A stretch of DNA of 64,000 nt from JACJWR01 sp964556255 (lineage in GTDB: Bacteria; Actinomycetota; Actinomycetes; S36-B12; UBA10799), in the NCBI GenBank assembly GCA_964556255.1, contig CAZKVQ010000001.1, positions 1-64,000 of the forward strand. Reading direction: 5' to 3'. The stretch's first letter is position 1. Every line of letters starts with the position of its first letter. The notes under the pieces were generated by a model. It worked only from the letters and a program-made list of their open reading frames with translations, searched no databases and was not told where the DNA came from. This document shows, in pieces, positions 52,423 to 61,340 of this stretch. A program made the translations under genes and the position numbers.

Positions 52423-53469
52423 GTGAATGCGATCCTCCGTGCCGCACAGCGGCTCACCACCCCCCTTCTGCCGGATGACTACTTGACCCTGGTAGACCCG
52501 CTGTGGTCGAGCACCCGCATCCGGGCACGAGTCGTCTCGCTGAGTCGAGAGACACCCGACACGGTGACCGCCCACCTGCGCCCGTCTCGTCACCTGCCGC
52601 GACGTGCGGGCCAGTACGTGCGCCTCGGAGTTGACCTCGACGGAGTTCGCCACTGGCGTTCATACTCCATCAGTTCGGCACCAGACGCCGCGGTCGTTTC
52701 CATCACCGTCAAGCGCATCGACGGCGGTCTCGTGTCCACCTACCTGACGCGGCGACTCCGGCCCGGCGACGTGGTGCACCTCGAAGCGCCCCAGGGCGAC
52801 TTCGTGCTGCCGGTAGACGATCGCGCGGCCCAGGTACTCCTCGTCGGCGCCGGCTCCGGACTCACCCCGATCATCTCGATGCTGCGAGATCAGCGACAGC
52901 ATCAGACCATCGGACACGCAACGCTGGTGGCGATAGCGCGCAGCAAGCAGAACCTGCTCTTCCGAGAAGAGCTGCAGATGCTGGCCAGGGAGTGCGCATG
53001 GCTGGATGTGCGTGTTTTCCTCACGGCGGAGACCGGGCGACCCGACATCGCAGCGCTCGCGCGGGCAGGGAGCCCGGAGCGTGCGCCACAGGCCTGGGTG
53101 TGCGGACCGGCCGACGTGCTTGAGAGCGCGGAACACGCCTGGAGCGAGGCCGGACTGCGCAATCGATTGACGATGGAACGATTCCACACACCGGCCTTCG
53201 CCGAGCCGGGCACGGGCGGCACCGTCACCTTCACCACGACCCGCCGAACGGTCCAACTTGACGGGACCACCAGCATCCTGGCCGCGGCAGAGAATGCGGG
53301 CATCCTGATGCCCCACGGATGCCGGATGGGCATCTGCCACAACTGCGTACTGCCCAAGAACAGCGGGCGCGTACAGGACCTGCGCGACGGCCGCATCAGC
53401 GGGGACACCGATGACCTTGTTCAGACCTGCGTCTCGACCCCGGTCGGGGACGTCGAGATCGACCTCTAG
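52423..53469 (+). CDS. Ferredoxin reductase-type electron transfer protein for desaturase
   Basis: 348 residues from GTG 52423. The FAD domain reads RAGQYVRLGVDLDGVRHWRSYSISSAP, the NAD domain VLLVGAGSGLTPIISML, and the C-terminal plant-type 2Fe-2S site CRMGICHNC with a fourth cysteine in VQTCVSTP. This is the arrangement of actinobacterial desaturase partners such as Rv3230c. It would pass electrons from NADPH to the desaturase encoded nine bases downstream. The N-terminal ~30 residues are family-specific. Its transcription is probably controlled through site B. Confidence 0.92.
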   Translation: MNAILRAAQRLTTPLLPDDYLTLVDPLWSSTRIRARVVSLSRETPDTVTAHLRPSRHLPRRAGQYVRLGVDLDGVRHWRSYSISSAPDAAVVSITVKRIDGGLVSTYLTRRLRPGDVVHLEAPQGDFVLPVDDRAAQVLLVGAGSGLTPIISMLRDQRQHQTIGHATLVAIARSKQNLLFREELQMLARECAWLDVRVFLTAETGRPDIAALARAGSPERAPQAWVCGPADVLESAEHAWSEAGLRNRLTMERFHTPAFAEPGTGGTVTFTTTRRTVQLDGTTSILAAAENAGILMPHGCRMGICHNCVLPKNSGRVQDLRDGRISGDTDDLVQTCVSTPVGDVEIDL

Positions 53470-53477
53470 GAGCACCC

Positions 53478-54551
53478 ATGACCACCACCAAACCTGCCCT
53501 CTCCGCCAGCCAGATCAACGACTTCGGAAAGCGTCTGGACACGATTCGCCAGAGCGTCCTCGATGATCTTGGCGCCGACGACGCCGCGTACATCCACCGC
53601 CTGATCGCGATCCAACGAGGGCTCGAAGTCTCGGCGCGCGCCACCCTGCTGTTCTCGCTCCTGCCACCTGCCTGGTTGGCCGGCACGACCATGCTGAGCC
53701 TGGCCAAGATCCTCGAGAACATGGAACTCGGGCACAACATCCTCCACGGGCAGTGGGACTGGATGCGCGATCCCGAGATCCACTCGACCACCTGGGAGTG
53801 GGACAGCGCGATAAGCGCCGATGACTGGAAGAAGTCGCACAACGCCATGCATCACACGTGGACAAATGTGATCGGCAAGGATCTGGACGTCGGGTACGGA
53901 CGCCTGCGGGTAACGTCGGATCAGCCGTGGCAGCCCGAACATCTCCTCCAGGTTCCACTGAACGTGCTGATCGCCCTCTTCTTCGAGTACGGAATCGCCA
54001 TGTACGACGCGGCGCAGGAGAGCGACGCGCGAGGTGAGGGTCGGGGCAGCGCCTTGAAGTCGATGTGGCGCAAGGTGAAGCCGCAGGCAATCAAGGACTA
54101 CCTCGCCTGGCCGCTACTCTCCGGGATCTCGGCTCCCACAACGCTTACGGCAAATCTCACCGCCAACATCGTCCGCAACGTCTGGACACACACCATCATC
54201 TTCTGCGGCCACTTCCCCGACGACGTCGAGTTCTTCACCGAGGAACAGATCGTCGACGAGACCCGAGGCGAGTGGTACCTGCGCCAACTGCAGGGCTCGG
54301 CCAACATCTCCGGCGGCCCGCTGTTCCACATCATGAGCGGCAACCTGAGCCACCAGATCGAACATCACCTGTTTCCCGATCTGCCCTCGAACCGGTACTC
54401 CGACATCGCCCCGCAAGTGCAACAGCTCTGCCAGGAGTACGGCTTGCCCTACACGACCGGACCGTTGGCCAAACAGAGTGCCCAGGTGTGGCGCTCGCTG
54501 GCCCTACTCTCACTGCCTGATCCGGCCCCCGCGGAAGCCCCGGCTGCCTGA
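53478..54551 (+). CDS. Membrane fatty acid desaturase (DesA3-like)
   Basis: 357 residues from ATG 53478, with AGGAG upstream. The three histidine boxes of acyl-CoA/lipid desaturases are present: GHNILHGQWDW (near 90), HNAMHHTWTN (near 121) and HQIEHHLFPD (near 292). Hydrophobic helices lie near 55-75, 155-175 and 210-245. The diiron centre would insert a double bond into fatty acyl chains at the membrane using electrons from the reductase just upstream. The pair mirrors Rv3229c/Rv3230c of mycobacteria, which desaturate stearoyl chains to oleoyl. The product here is inferred. Confidence 0.93.
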   Translation: MTTTKPALSASQINDFGKRLDTIRQSVLDDLGADDAAYIHRLIAIQRGLEVSARATLLFSLLPPAWLAGTTMLSLAKILENMELGHNILHGQWDWMRDPEIHSTTWEWDSAISADDWKKSHNAMHHTWTNVIGKDLDVGYGRLRVTSDQPWQPEHLLQVPLNVLIALFFEYGIAMYDAAQESDARGEGRGSALKSMWRKVKPQAIKDYLAWPLLSGISAPTTLTANLTANIVRNVWTHTIIFCGHFPDDVEFFTEEQIVDETRGEWYLRQLQGSANISGGPLFHIMSGNLSHQIEHHLFPDLPSNRYSDIAPQVQQLCQEYGLPYTTGPLAKQSAQVWRSLALLSLPDPAPAEAPAA

Positions 54552-54661
54552 CGACGCGCCCTGCGTCTCCCGAGGCGCGGGAAGCGGGGTCGTGCCGCCG
54601 ATGACCGGAATCGGTCCACCTGGCCGCTCGGTACCGACAGGGCGCAGGCCACAATTACCCA

Positions 54662-55825
54662 GTGCGCTTCCCCCACGCTGTGGCCGCCCTGGGCCTCGTC
54701 GTCCTGACGGCGTGCGCCGGATCTCTGGCAAGCACCCCCGGCGGCGCGGGGTCGCCCTCCGAGGTACCTGTGCGTGACGGGTCGCGGTTCGTGGCCATGA
54801 ACGCAGGAGGGGCCGAACGCCCTGCACACCAGGGCGGGTGCCCCGATCCCGCCCAGTTCGACACCACCACGCTGGCGCGGTCGTTGATCATGGTCGGAGT
54901 TTCAGGGGACACCACCGAGATACCTGCCTGGCTCGGGGCGGACGGCACGCCGGGTTCCGGTGCCTTCGTCATCGACGGCGAGGATGGCCTGAGCTCTGGG
55001 TCATTCGCCGCTCTGGCGAGAGAGCCCGACTCGCCACTTATCGCCGTCGACTACGAGGGCGGACTGGTCAGTCGACACGCTTTCCAGTTCTCCGAGGCGC
55101 CTTCCGCAGCCGAGCAGGCGGCGCAATCAACACCGTCGCAGGTGCGCGAAATCGCAGCCGCCAAGGGCCGCGCGATGAGGTCCGTAGGGGTCAACTCCGA
55201 CTTCGCCCGGGTGGTGGACCTGAACCTCGGCAGCCCCATCGTCGGCTCGAGGTCCTTTGGCTCTGAGCCGGACCAGGTGATTGCCTACGCCGGTGCCTTC
55301 GCGGCTGGACTGCACGATGCCGGCGTGCTGCCGGTGCTCAAGCACTTCCCGGGGCATGGTTCCGCGGCTGGTGACTCTCATCAGGGTCTGCCCACCACGG
55401 ACTCCTGGGATCAACTTCGTTCCAGGGATCTGCTGCCCTATCGCAGCCTGCTGGCCCAACCCGGTCCATGGGCCGTCATGGTGGGGCACCTGCACGTACC
55501 CGGACTCTCCAGCGACGGTGAACTGCCGACGTCGCTAGACCCGGCGACCTACCGGGTCTTGCGTGATGACCTGCATTTCACCGGGCCGGCCATCACCGAC
55601 GACCTTGCCGACATGCGAGCGGTGACGGATCGGATGAGCACCCCCGAGGCCGTCGTTCGCGCCATCGCCGCGGGTGCGGACCAGGCGCTGCTCGCCGAAC
55701 CTGACAACTATCAGGCCGCTGTGGCAGCGCTTGCGGACTGGGGTGCCGCCGATGTCGGGCATCGTCAGCGCATGCTGGAGGCCGCCCGAAGGCTGGCGAC
55801 CGTGCTGCCCTGCGGCCGCAATTGA
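54662..55825 (+). CDS. Glycoside hydrolase family 3 lipoprotein (NagZ-like)
   Basis: 387 residues from GTG 54662 (CACAAT six bases upstream, leaderless type). The signal peptide ends in LTAC (cysteine near 19), so it is probably a membrane-anchored lipoprotein outside the cell. The GH3 barrel carries KHFPGHGSAAGDSH, the NagZ-type loop with catalytic histidine and aspartate, VGHLHVPGL, and ITDDLADM with the nucleophile aspartate. NagZ enzymes release N-acetylglucosamine from peptidoglycan fragments; NagZ in gram-negative bacteria is cytoplasmic, whereas this one seems exported. Confidence 0.88.
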   Translation: MRFPHAVAALGLVVLTACAGSLASTPGGAGSPSEVPVRDGSRFVAMNAGGAERPAHQGGCPDPAQFDTTTLARSLIMVGVSGDTTEIPAWLGADGTPGSGAFVIDGEDGLSSGSFAALAREPDSPLIAVDYEGGLVSRHAFQFSEAPSAAEQAAQSTPSQVREIAAAKGRAMRSVGVNSDFARVVDLNLGSPIVGSRSFGSEPDQVIAYAGAFAAGLHDAGVLPVLKHFPGHGSAAGDSHQGLPTTDSWDQLRSRDLLPYRSLLAQPGPWAVMVGHLHVPGLSSDGELPTSLDPATYRVLRDDLHFTGPAITDDLADMRAVTDRMSTPEAVVRAIAAGADQALLAEPDNYQAAVAALADWGAADVGHRQRMLEAARRLATVLPCGRN

Positions 55826-55838
55826 GCGACGTCCGGGG

Positions 55839-57566
55839 TCAGGCGGAGTACGCGACCTCACCGTCGATGCGGGTCTCCGAGCACGTGATGGCGTCCCACG
55901 ACATTGGGTCGGCCGTCCAAGGGTTGTCGCTCAGGATCGCGTAGTCGGCGCGCTTCCCGACTTCCAGAGTCCCCCGATCATCGGCATGGATCTGCCAGGC
56001 CGCATCCACCGTGATCGCCTTCAGGGCGGTTTCCGGATCGACGCACTCCGCAGGGTTCAGGACTTCGTTGTTGTCCTTCATGATTCGAGTCACCGCCGTC
56101 TTGGCGGACAACAGTGGATGGAACGGCGTGACGTTGTAGTCCGAGTGCAACGAAGGACGCAGCCCTGCCCCGACGGCAGTCTTGACCATGTCCAAGCGGT
56201 TGGCCCGCTCCGGGCCGAGAATCACGTCGCGGAAGACCCGGCCCCAGTAGTAGACGTGGTTCATGAGGAAGGACGGTGACACGCCGATCGCCGCCATCCG
56301 ACCGAAGCTGTTCGGGAAGGCGAATGAGACGTGCTCCATCCGGTGCCGCAGGTCCGTTCCTGCACGACCCTTGAGGGCAGACTCATAGGCCTCCAGTGCG
56401 AACTCCACGGCCGCATCACCGTTGGCGTGCACCATCAACTGCCAACCCCCGTCGAGGCCGGCATTGACCAGCGCGAGCACTTCCTCCGGTGTCATGTTGG
56501 CGTGCCCACCCGAGTTCTCCTCCAGGTAGGGCTGCTCGAAGTAGCCGGACCGACCCTGGTTGGAACCGTCGGTGACGATCTTCCAGGCGTCGGTTCGCAC
56601 CATGGCGTCGCCGCCGAAGGGAGTGACCCCGGCCTGCTTCCAGGCATCAGCCCCCAGCAGCGCCCACTGCGCAGTGGACACCCGCGTCGGCAACCGTCGC
56701 ATGCCATTGAGCTGGTGCAGCAGACCGGGCTCACCGGTTCCGATCACAACACCCGTCGCGGCCTCCCGAACCGAGGTGATGCCCACTTTGGCCGCGTCGT
56801 TGAGGATCTGGATTATCGTTCCTGCCGCGGCCTGCTGGTCGGGCTGCGGAACCACAGCGAGGAAGGGCGTGATGGCGCCACCCTCGCTCAGCACCCCGGT
56901 CAATTTGCCATCCACCCGCTCGAACGTGCCGCCGGCCGGGTTGGGGGCATCGTCAGCGATGCCGGCGATCTTCAGCGCCTGGCTATTGACGTAGGCGAAG
57001 TGCATCGAGGCGTTGAGGACGAAGACCGGATTGTCGGGCGACACCTTGTCGAGGATGTCCCGCGTCAGATCCGGCTCACCCTCATAGAGGCTCGGGTCGA
57101 ACAGTTTGCCCGTGACCCAGCCGCCAGCCGGTGTCTTCTCGGCCACCGCTTTCACCGTCGCCACAACGTCATCGAAGGTCGGGTTCGCGATCGGCGACAG
57201 GTCCGGCCACGGGTAGACCAGCATGGTGGTCCAGATGTGCATGTGAGGTTCGATGAGTCCCGGCGAGATGACGCCATCGCCCTGCTTGATGATCTCGGTC
57301 CCCGGACCGACCAGGGCATCCAGATCGGCAGCGGAGCCGACTCCGGTGATGACCCCGCCGGATACCGCGATGCCCTCAGCTTCGGGAGCGCCCGGCACTC
57401 CGGTAGCCACCCGACCGAGCACCACGAGATCGGCCTTTGCCGTCACCGGACGGACGTCTGCCTCCACCGGGTCGGACGGGCGCGCGGTCAGCTGGGAGGC
57501 CATCACCGAATGCAACGGATTCGGGGTGCAGCACGAAAGCTCGACGGAGTCAGATGAACGGTGCAT
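55839..57566 (-). CDS. YtcJ-type amidohydrolase family 3 protein (A)
   Basis: 575 residues from ATG 57566; the start is uncertain (TTG 57584 and ATG 57503 also fit). The metal site begins ISPGLIEPHMHIW (HxH), and the barrel continues with WVTGKLFDPSLYEG, NASMHFAYVNSQAL, VHANGDAAVEFAL, RMEHVSF and HSDYNVTPFHPLL with the last metal histidine and aspartate. The C-terminal composite domain has LEVGKRADYAILSDNPW. Members of this group hydrolyse C-N bonds of amides or formamides. It is divergent from a paralogue at 57.7-59.6 kb. Confidence 0.87.
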   Translation of the reverse strand: MHRSSDSVELSCCTPNPLHSVMASQLTARPSDPVEADVRPVTAKADLVVLGRVATGVPGAPEAEGIAVSGGVITGVGSAADLDALVGPGTEIIKQGDGVISPGLIEPHMHIWTTMLVYPWPDLSPIANPTFDDVVATVKAVAEKTPAGGWVTGKLFDPSLYEGEPDLTRDILDKVSPDNPVFVLNASMHFAYVNSQALKIAGIADDAPNPAGGTFERVDGKLTGVLSEGGAITPFLAVVPQPDQQAAAGTIIQILNDAAKVGITSVREAATGVVIGTGEPGLLHQLNGMRRLPTRVSTAQWALLGADAWKQAGVTPFGGDAMVRTDAWKIVTDGSNQGRSGYFEQPYLEENSGGHANMTPEEVLALVNAGLDGGWQLMVHANGDAAVEFALEAYESALKGRAGTDLRHRMEHVSFAFPNSFGRMAAIGVSPSFLMNHVYYWGRVFRDVILGPERANRLDMVKTAVGAGLRPSLHSDYNVTPFHPLLSAKTAVTRIMKDNNEVLNPAECVDPETALKAITVDAAWQIHADDRGTLEVGKRADYAILSDNPWTADPMSWDAITCSETRIDGEVAYSA

Positions 57567-57715
57567 GGGTTTCCCATCCCTCAATTAGGTCGACAACTCA
57601 CAGTGGAGTATGTCAGCACAGGGGTCGCTGGTGCCTGTCGAAGCACGCCCGGGAACCACGGATTCCCGGTGCCAACCAGCGCAACAACGCTTGGCATCCG
57701 AGCGCATTCCGGTGC

Positions 57716-57721
57716 TACTTT
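57716..57721 (+). promoter_or_regulatory. Leaderless -10 box (TACTTT) of amidohydrolase B
   Basis: TACTTT ends six bases before ATG 57728. A TTGGCA hexamer lies 19 bases upstream at 57691-57696. The 160-bp gap between the divergent amidohydrolase genes holds nothing else I recognise. Confidence 0.45.
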
Positions 57722-57727
57722 CCCCGA

Positions 57728-59575
57728 ATGACAACTGCACCCGAGGCTCCCGCCAGCGAATCGACCACCACCGTCCACGTCGCCAAGAAGTTCTTGACGA
57801 TGGAGGAGGGCTTCCCGGAGGTCGAGGCCGTTGCCGTGCGTGATGGCCGCGTTCAGGCTGTCGGCACGCTCAGCGAGGTCACCGAGGCCTTGGGGGAACG
57901 GGACTTCGTCGTCGATGAGACGTTCGTCGATGACGTTGTATGCGCCGGCTTCATCGACCAACACCTGCACCCGATCCTCGGTGCAACCACACTCGTCACA
58001 GAGATCATCGCTGTCGAACAGTGGGACCTGCCGGGCCGGTCCTTCCCTGCCGCGACGACTCAGGAGGAATACCGCTCGCGGCTGGCAGCAGCGGAGGCCT
58101 CCCTGCCAGATGAGTCCGACTGGCTCCTGTCGTGGGGATATCACGAGCTTTGGCACGGCCCGCTGAACCGCGAGGTGTTGGACGGGATCAGTACGAGTCG
58201 GCCGATCGCGATCTGGCAGCGCTCGTGCCACGAGTGGTACCTGAACTCCGCGGCGATCGAGACGCTGGGGATCACCGAAGCGAACATGGCCGGCAAAGGT
58301 CCTGCCAGCGAGAACGTGGACGTAGCCGCGGGTCACTGGTGGGAGATGGGGATGAACCTGTTGCTCCCTCTGATCGCTCCGGTGTTCCTCACCCCCGAGA
58401 GGTTGATCACGGGCCTTCAGCAGATGGTCACCTACCTGCACCAGAAAGGGGTCACCGCCTTCAACGAGCCGGGCATCATATGGGCAAGTGAACCCTGGGT
58501 GCTGTACGAGCAGATCCTGGGCAGCCCGGACACTCCCTTCCTGTCTACGTTCCTGGTGGACGCCCGGACTCAGGCGGACAGCGGGATGGCTGCCTCTGAG
58601 GCGGTCGCAGATGCGGAGATTCAGGTAGCCCGGGCACCGGAGGGGAAGGTTCGACTCTTGCCCGAGCAGGTGAAACTGTTCGCCGACGGTGCGATCATCT
58701 CCCAGTTGATGCAGATGAACGACCCGTACGTGGACGCTGACGGCAAGCCGGATCCGAGCCATGAGGGTGAATGGCTCATGCTGCCCGACACCTACTCAGC
58801 CTTTGCCGACGCCTATTGGCAGGCCGGCTGGCAACTGCACACCCATGTCAACGGCGACCGAGGTCTGGACATGGTTTTGGACACCCTCGAACAGGCCATG
58901 ATCGACCATCCACGCGCCGACCATCGCGCCGTCATCGTTCACTTCGCCAACTCGACCGAGCAACAGGTCGAGCGCATCGCACGGCTCGGAGCTATCGTCT
59001 CGGCGAACCCGTACTACGTCTCCGGGTTCGCCGACAAGTTCGCACAGTCAGGCCTGGGTCCGGACCGTGCCGACGCGATGGTCCGTTCGGCCTCAGTGCT
59101 CAAACACCACATCCCGTTGTCGTTCCATTCCGACCTGCCGATGGGTCCGGCGGACCCACTGAACATGGTCTGGTGCGCGGTGAATCGGATCACCCAGTCC
59201 GGACGGGTCGCCGGTGGGGAGCAGTGCATCTCGGTGCACGATGCGCTTCGCGCGGTGACGATCGAAGCCGCCTACTCGTGGCGAATGGAGAACGAACTGG
59301 GGAGCATTGCCCCCGGAAAAGCAGCGAACTTCACCGTGCTCGCCGAGGATCCCTACGACGTGGATCCGACCAAGATCAACCGGATTCCGATTCGCGGAAC
59401 CGTCTACGAAGGCAGATGGTTCCCGCTGCCCGAGGCAGCCTCCGGCACGACGGCCCAGGCTTCGCTGGGGGCAGCGCTGTCCACGTCAACAACTGACCAC
59501 CAGGGCAGCGGGTGCTCGTGCGATGCCGCGCGCATGGTGTCCGAGGCCATTGCACAGGTTCTCAAGGCTGCCTGA
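57728..59575 (+). CDS. YtcJ-type amidohydrolase family 3 protein (B)
   Basis: 615 residues from ATG 57728. The frame is open much further upstream, but the leaderless promoter and the family alignment choose this ATG. The metal site reads CAGFIDQHLHPILG, followed by SWGYHELWHGPLN, RSCHEWYLNSAAI, VKLFADGAII, HTHVNGDRGLDMVL, HFANSTEQQV and FHSDLPMGPADPL. The N- and C-terminal strands form the usual small domain with LGSIAPGKAANFTVLAEDPY. The C-terminus ends in an added segment with CSC near 597-599. It is a relative of the divergent protein A; a nearby MFS transporter may bring in the substrate. Confidence 0.88.
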   Translation: MTTAPEAPASESTTTVHVAKKFLTMEEGFPEVEAVAVRDGRVQAVGTLSEVTEALGERDFVVDETFVDDVVCAGFIDQHLHPILGATTLVTEIIAVEQWDLPGRSFPAATTQEEYRSRLAAAEASLPDESDWLLSWGYHELWHGPLNREVLDGISTSRPIAIWQRSCHEWYLNSAAIETLGITEANMAGKGPASENVDVAAGHWWEMGMNLLLPLIAPVFLTPERLITGLQQMVTYLHQKGVTAFNEPGIIWASEPWVLYEQILGSPDTPFLSTFLVDARTQADSGMAASEAVADAEIQVARAPEGKVRLLPEQVKLFADGAIISQLMQMNDPYVDADGKPDPSHEGEWLMLPDTYSAFADAYWQAGWQLHTHVNGDRGLDMVLDTLEQAMIDHPRADHRAVIVHFANSTEQQVERIARLGAIVSANPYYVSGFADKFAQSGLGPDRADAMVRSASVLKHHIPLSFHSDLPMGPADPLNMVWCAVNRITQSGRVAGGEQCISVHDALRAVTIEAAYSWRMENELGSIAPGKAANFTVLAEDPYDVDPTKINRIPIRGTVYEGRWFPLPEAASGTTAQASLGAALSTSTTDHQGSGCSCDAARMVSEAIAQVLKAA

Positions 59576-59578
59576 CTC

Positions 59579-61096
59579 TCACGCTGCGCTGTGCGCTTCG
59601 GCGTGGGCATGGATCCGCGCGGATGCCCGGCGACCCAGGATGAGCATCACGACGGTGCAGAGAGCCACGAAGCCAGCGAACACGTACATGGCGGCGGCGA
59701 ATCCCGAGGTGTAGAAGGACGCTATCTGCGCCGATGACGTCGATGCCCCCGTCAGGAATCGACCGAGATCCGTGGTGGACTCCGACAGCGTTTGACCCCC
59801 TTCGGAGACCAACCGTGACGTCGTGACGGCATTGGCGACGACGGCACCGCCCGCCAGCCCCAAGGCGTAGGCCAGTTGACCGACGAAGGTGCGCGATGAT
59901 GTGACCGCGCCGTAGTGCTCGGCCGGCGCCTCGGTGACGAACATCTGCCCTTGTGGCACTGTCATCACCCCACAGCCGAAGAAGACCACGCACAGGCCCA
60001 GCAGGAACAACGCACCCGTGGCGCTCGGCGCGAACAGTCCGGAAGCCACCAGGCCGACGACCGCGATCACCCCTCCAGCCACCTGCACCGCCACCGCGGA
60101 GCTACCTCGGCCGATGACGTAGCCGGTAACCACCGAACCGACGATGCTGAACGCCAGCAGCGGCAACTGGTGCAACGATGCGGTCAGTGGCGAGAAGTCC
60201 GAAACGTACTGCCACAGGTTCGAACTCAGCAGTTGTGTCACCGCGCTGGCGGCGTTCCAGCACAGGCCACCGAGCACTCCGAGGATGAACAGCGGACTCT
60301 TGAAGAGCTCCATGGGAAAGGTCGGCGTTGCTACTTTCGTCTCGACGACAGCAAAGACTGTCAATGCGACAGCGCCGCCGATCAGCGGCCCGACGGTGCC
60401 CGGGGCAGTCGGGTTGCTGGCAAGCCCGTTGATTCCCAACAGCAGCAACACGACTCCCACACCCAAGGCCACCAGACCCCAGTAGGCACGACGTGGTAGC
60501 GGCACTGCGGGTTCATCGGGCAGGATCCGGCTGCACAGAACTGCGCACACCAACGCCGCCACCGGCACGATCAGGAAAGCCAGACGCCAATTCGCGCTGG
60601 CGAGTGCAGCACCCAGGGGCATGAGTACGAACAGCGGCACCGAGCACATCCCCGCGAAGACGCCGAAGGCGGCGGGCAGCGTTTCCCTGTCGACCACGGA
60701 GCGGACGTAGCCGAAGGATCCGGTGAACACCGCACCCAACCCGACACCCGCGATCGCACGCCCAATCAGGAACACCAGCGAATCGGGGGCGGCAGCTGCC
60801 AGCACATCACCCGCCCCGGCCACAACGAGCGCCACCGTGAGCAGGCGCCGTCGGCCCATCTTGTCCGCGAGCACCCCCGCCGGAACGACGGTCGCGGCCA
60901 GGGCGAGGGTCGAGATGGACGCGGCGAGGGCCTGCGTGGAAGGGCTGAAACCAAGCGCCTGGGTCGCCCTGACGAGGGCAAGATTCGCGATGACAGGGTC
61001 GGCAAGCTGGATCGCTCCCATGAAACCCAGGAAGAGCACAGGCAACGACACGGCCCGACTGCCCATGCGCGCCCGACCGCCGTCGCCCTGCTTCAC
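59579..61096 (-). CDS. MFS transporter (14-TM DHA2-like)
   Basis: 505 residues from GTG 61096; ATG 61066 is an alternative. About 14 TM helices are visible, with a loop motif VLADKMGRRRLLTVAL and GRAIAGVGLGAVFTGSFGYVRS. It resembles the DHA2 efflux-type proteins, although the direction of transport is not evident. It is convergent with amidohydrolase B with three bases between stops. No regulator lies next to it, but an ATGTA-N3-TACAT dyad lies about 90 bp upstream. Confidence 0.85.
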   Translation of the reverse strand: MKQGDGGRARMGSRAVSLPVLFLGFMGAIQLADPVIANLALVRATQALGFSPSTQALAASISTLALAATVVPAGVLADKMGRRRLLTVALVVAGAGDVLAAAAPDSLVFLIGRAIAGVGLGAVFTGSFGYVRSVVDRETLPAAFGVFAGMCSVPLFVLMPLGAALASANWRLAFLIVPVAALVCAVLCSRILPDEPAVPLPRRAYWGLVALGVGVVLLLLGINGLASNPTAPGTVGPLIGGAVALTVFAVVETKVATPTFPMELFKSPLFILGVLGGLCWNAASAVTQLLSSNLWQYVSDFSPLTASLHQLPLLAFSIVGSVVTGYVIGRGSSAVAVQVAGGVIAVVGLVASGLFAPSATGALFLLGLCVVFFGCGVMTVPQGQMFVTEAPAEHYGAVTSSRTFVGQLAYALGLAGGAVVANAVTTSRLVSEGGQTLSESTTDLGRFLTGASTSSAQIASFYTSGFAAAMYVFAGFVALCTVVMLILGRRASARIHAHAEAHSAA

Positions 61097-61184
61097 CTCG
61101 ACGACGCTACTGCAACGACTGGGATTCCGACCGTGGGTAATGCGGGACCGTCATCAGGGCCTTGACGAGGTCGGTAGTCACGCT

Positions 61185-61197
61185 ATGTAACATACAT
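61185..61197. promoter_or_regulatory. Short dyad (ATGTA-N3-TACAT) in the 61.1-61.3 kb gap
   Basis: The dyad lies between the divergent MFS and amidase genes. It overlaps TATGTA, which with TTGACG (61162-61167) 16 bases upstream forms a possible plus-strand promoter for the amidase gene; its leader would be about 145 nt. The rest of the 244-base gap shows nothing else. Confidence 0.35.
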
Positions 61198-61340
61198 CTC
61201 ACTCTGCGTGGTTTCCAGACCGGGTATGACACGATGCGGAAGCTTCCACGCAGGGAGTGCCACCGGGGTTACGATCAATTCGCTGCGGTATGCCCTGCAC
61301 CAGCAGGGCCGCCGCGCTTCCCCAACCGTGAGAGGTTTCG

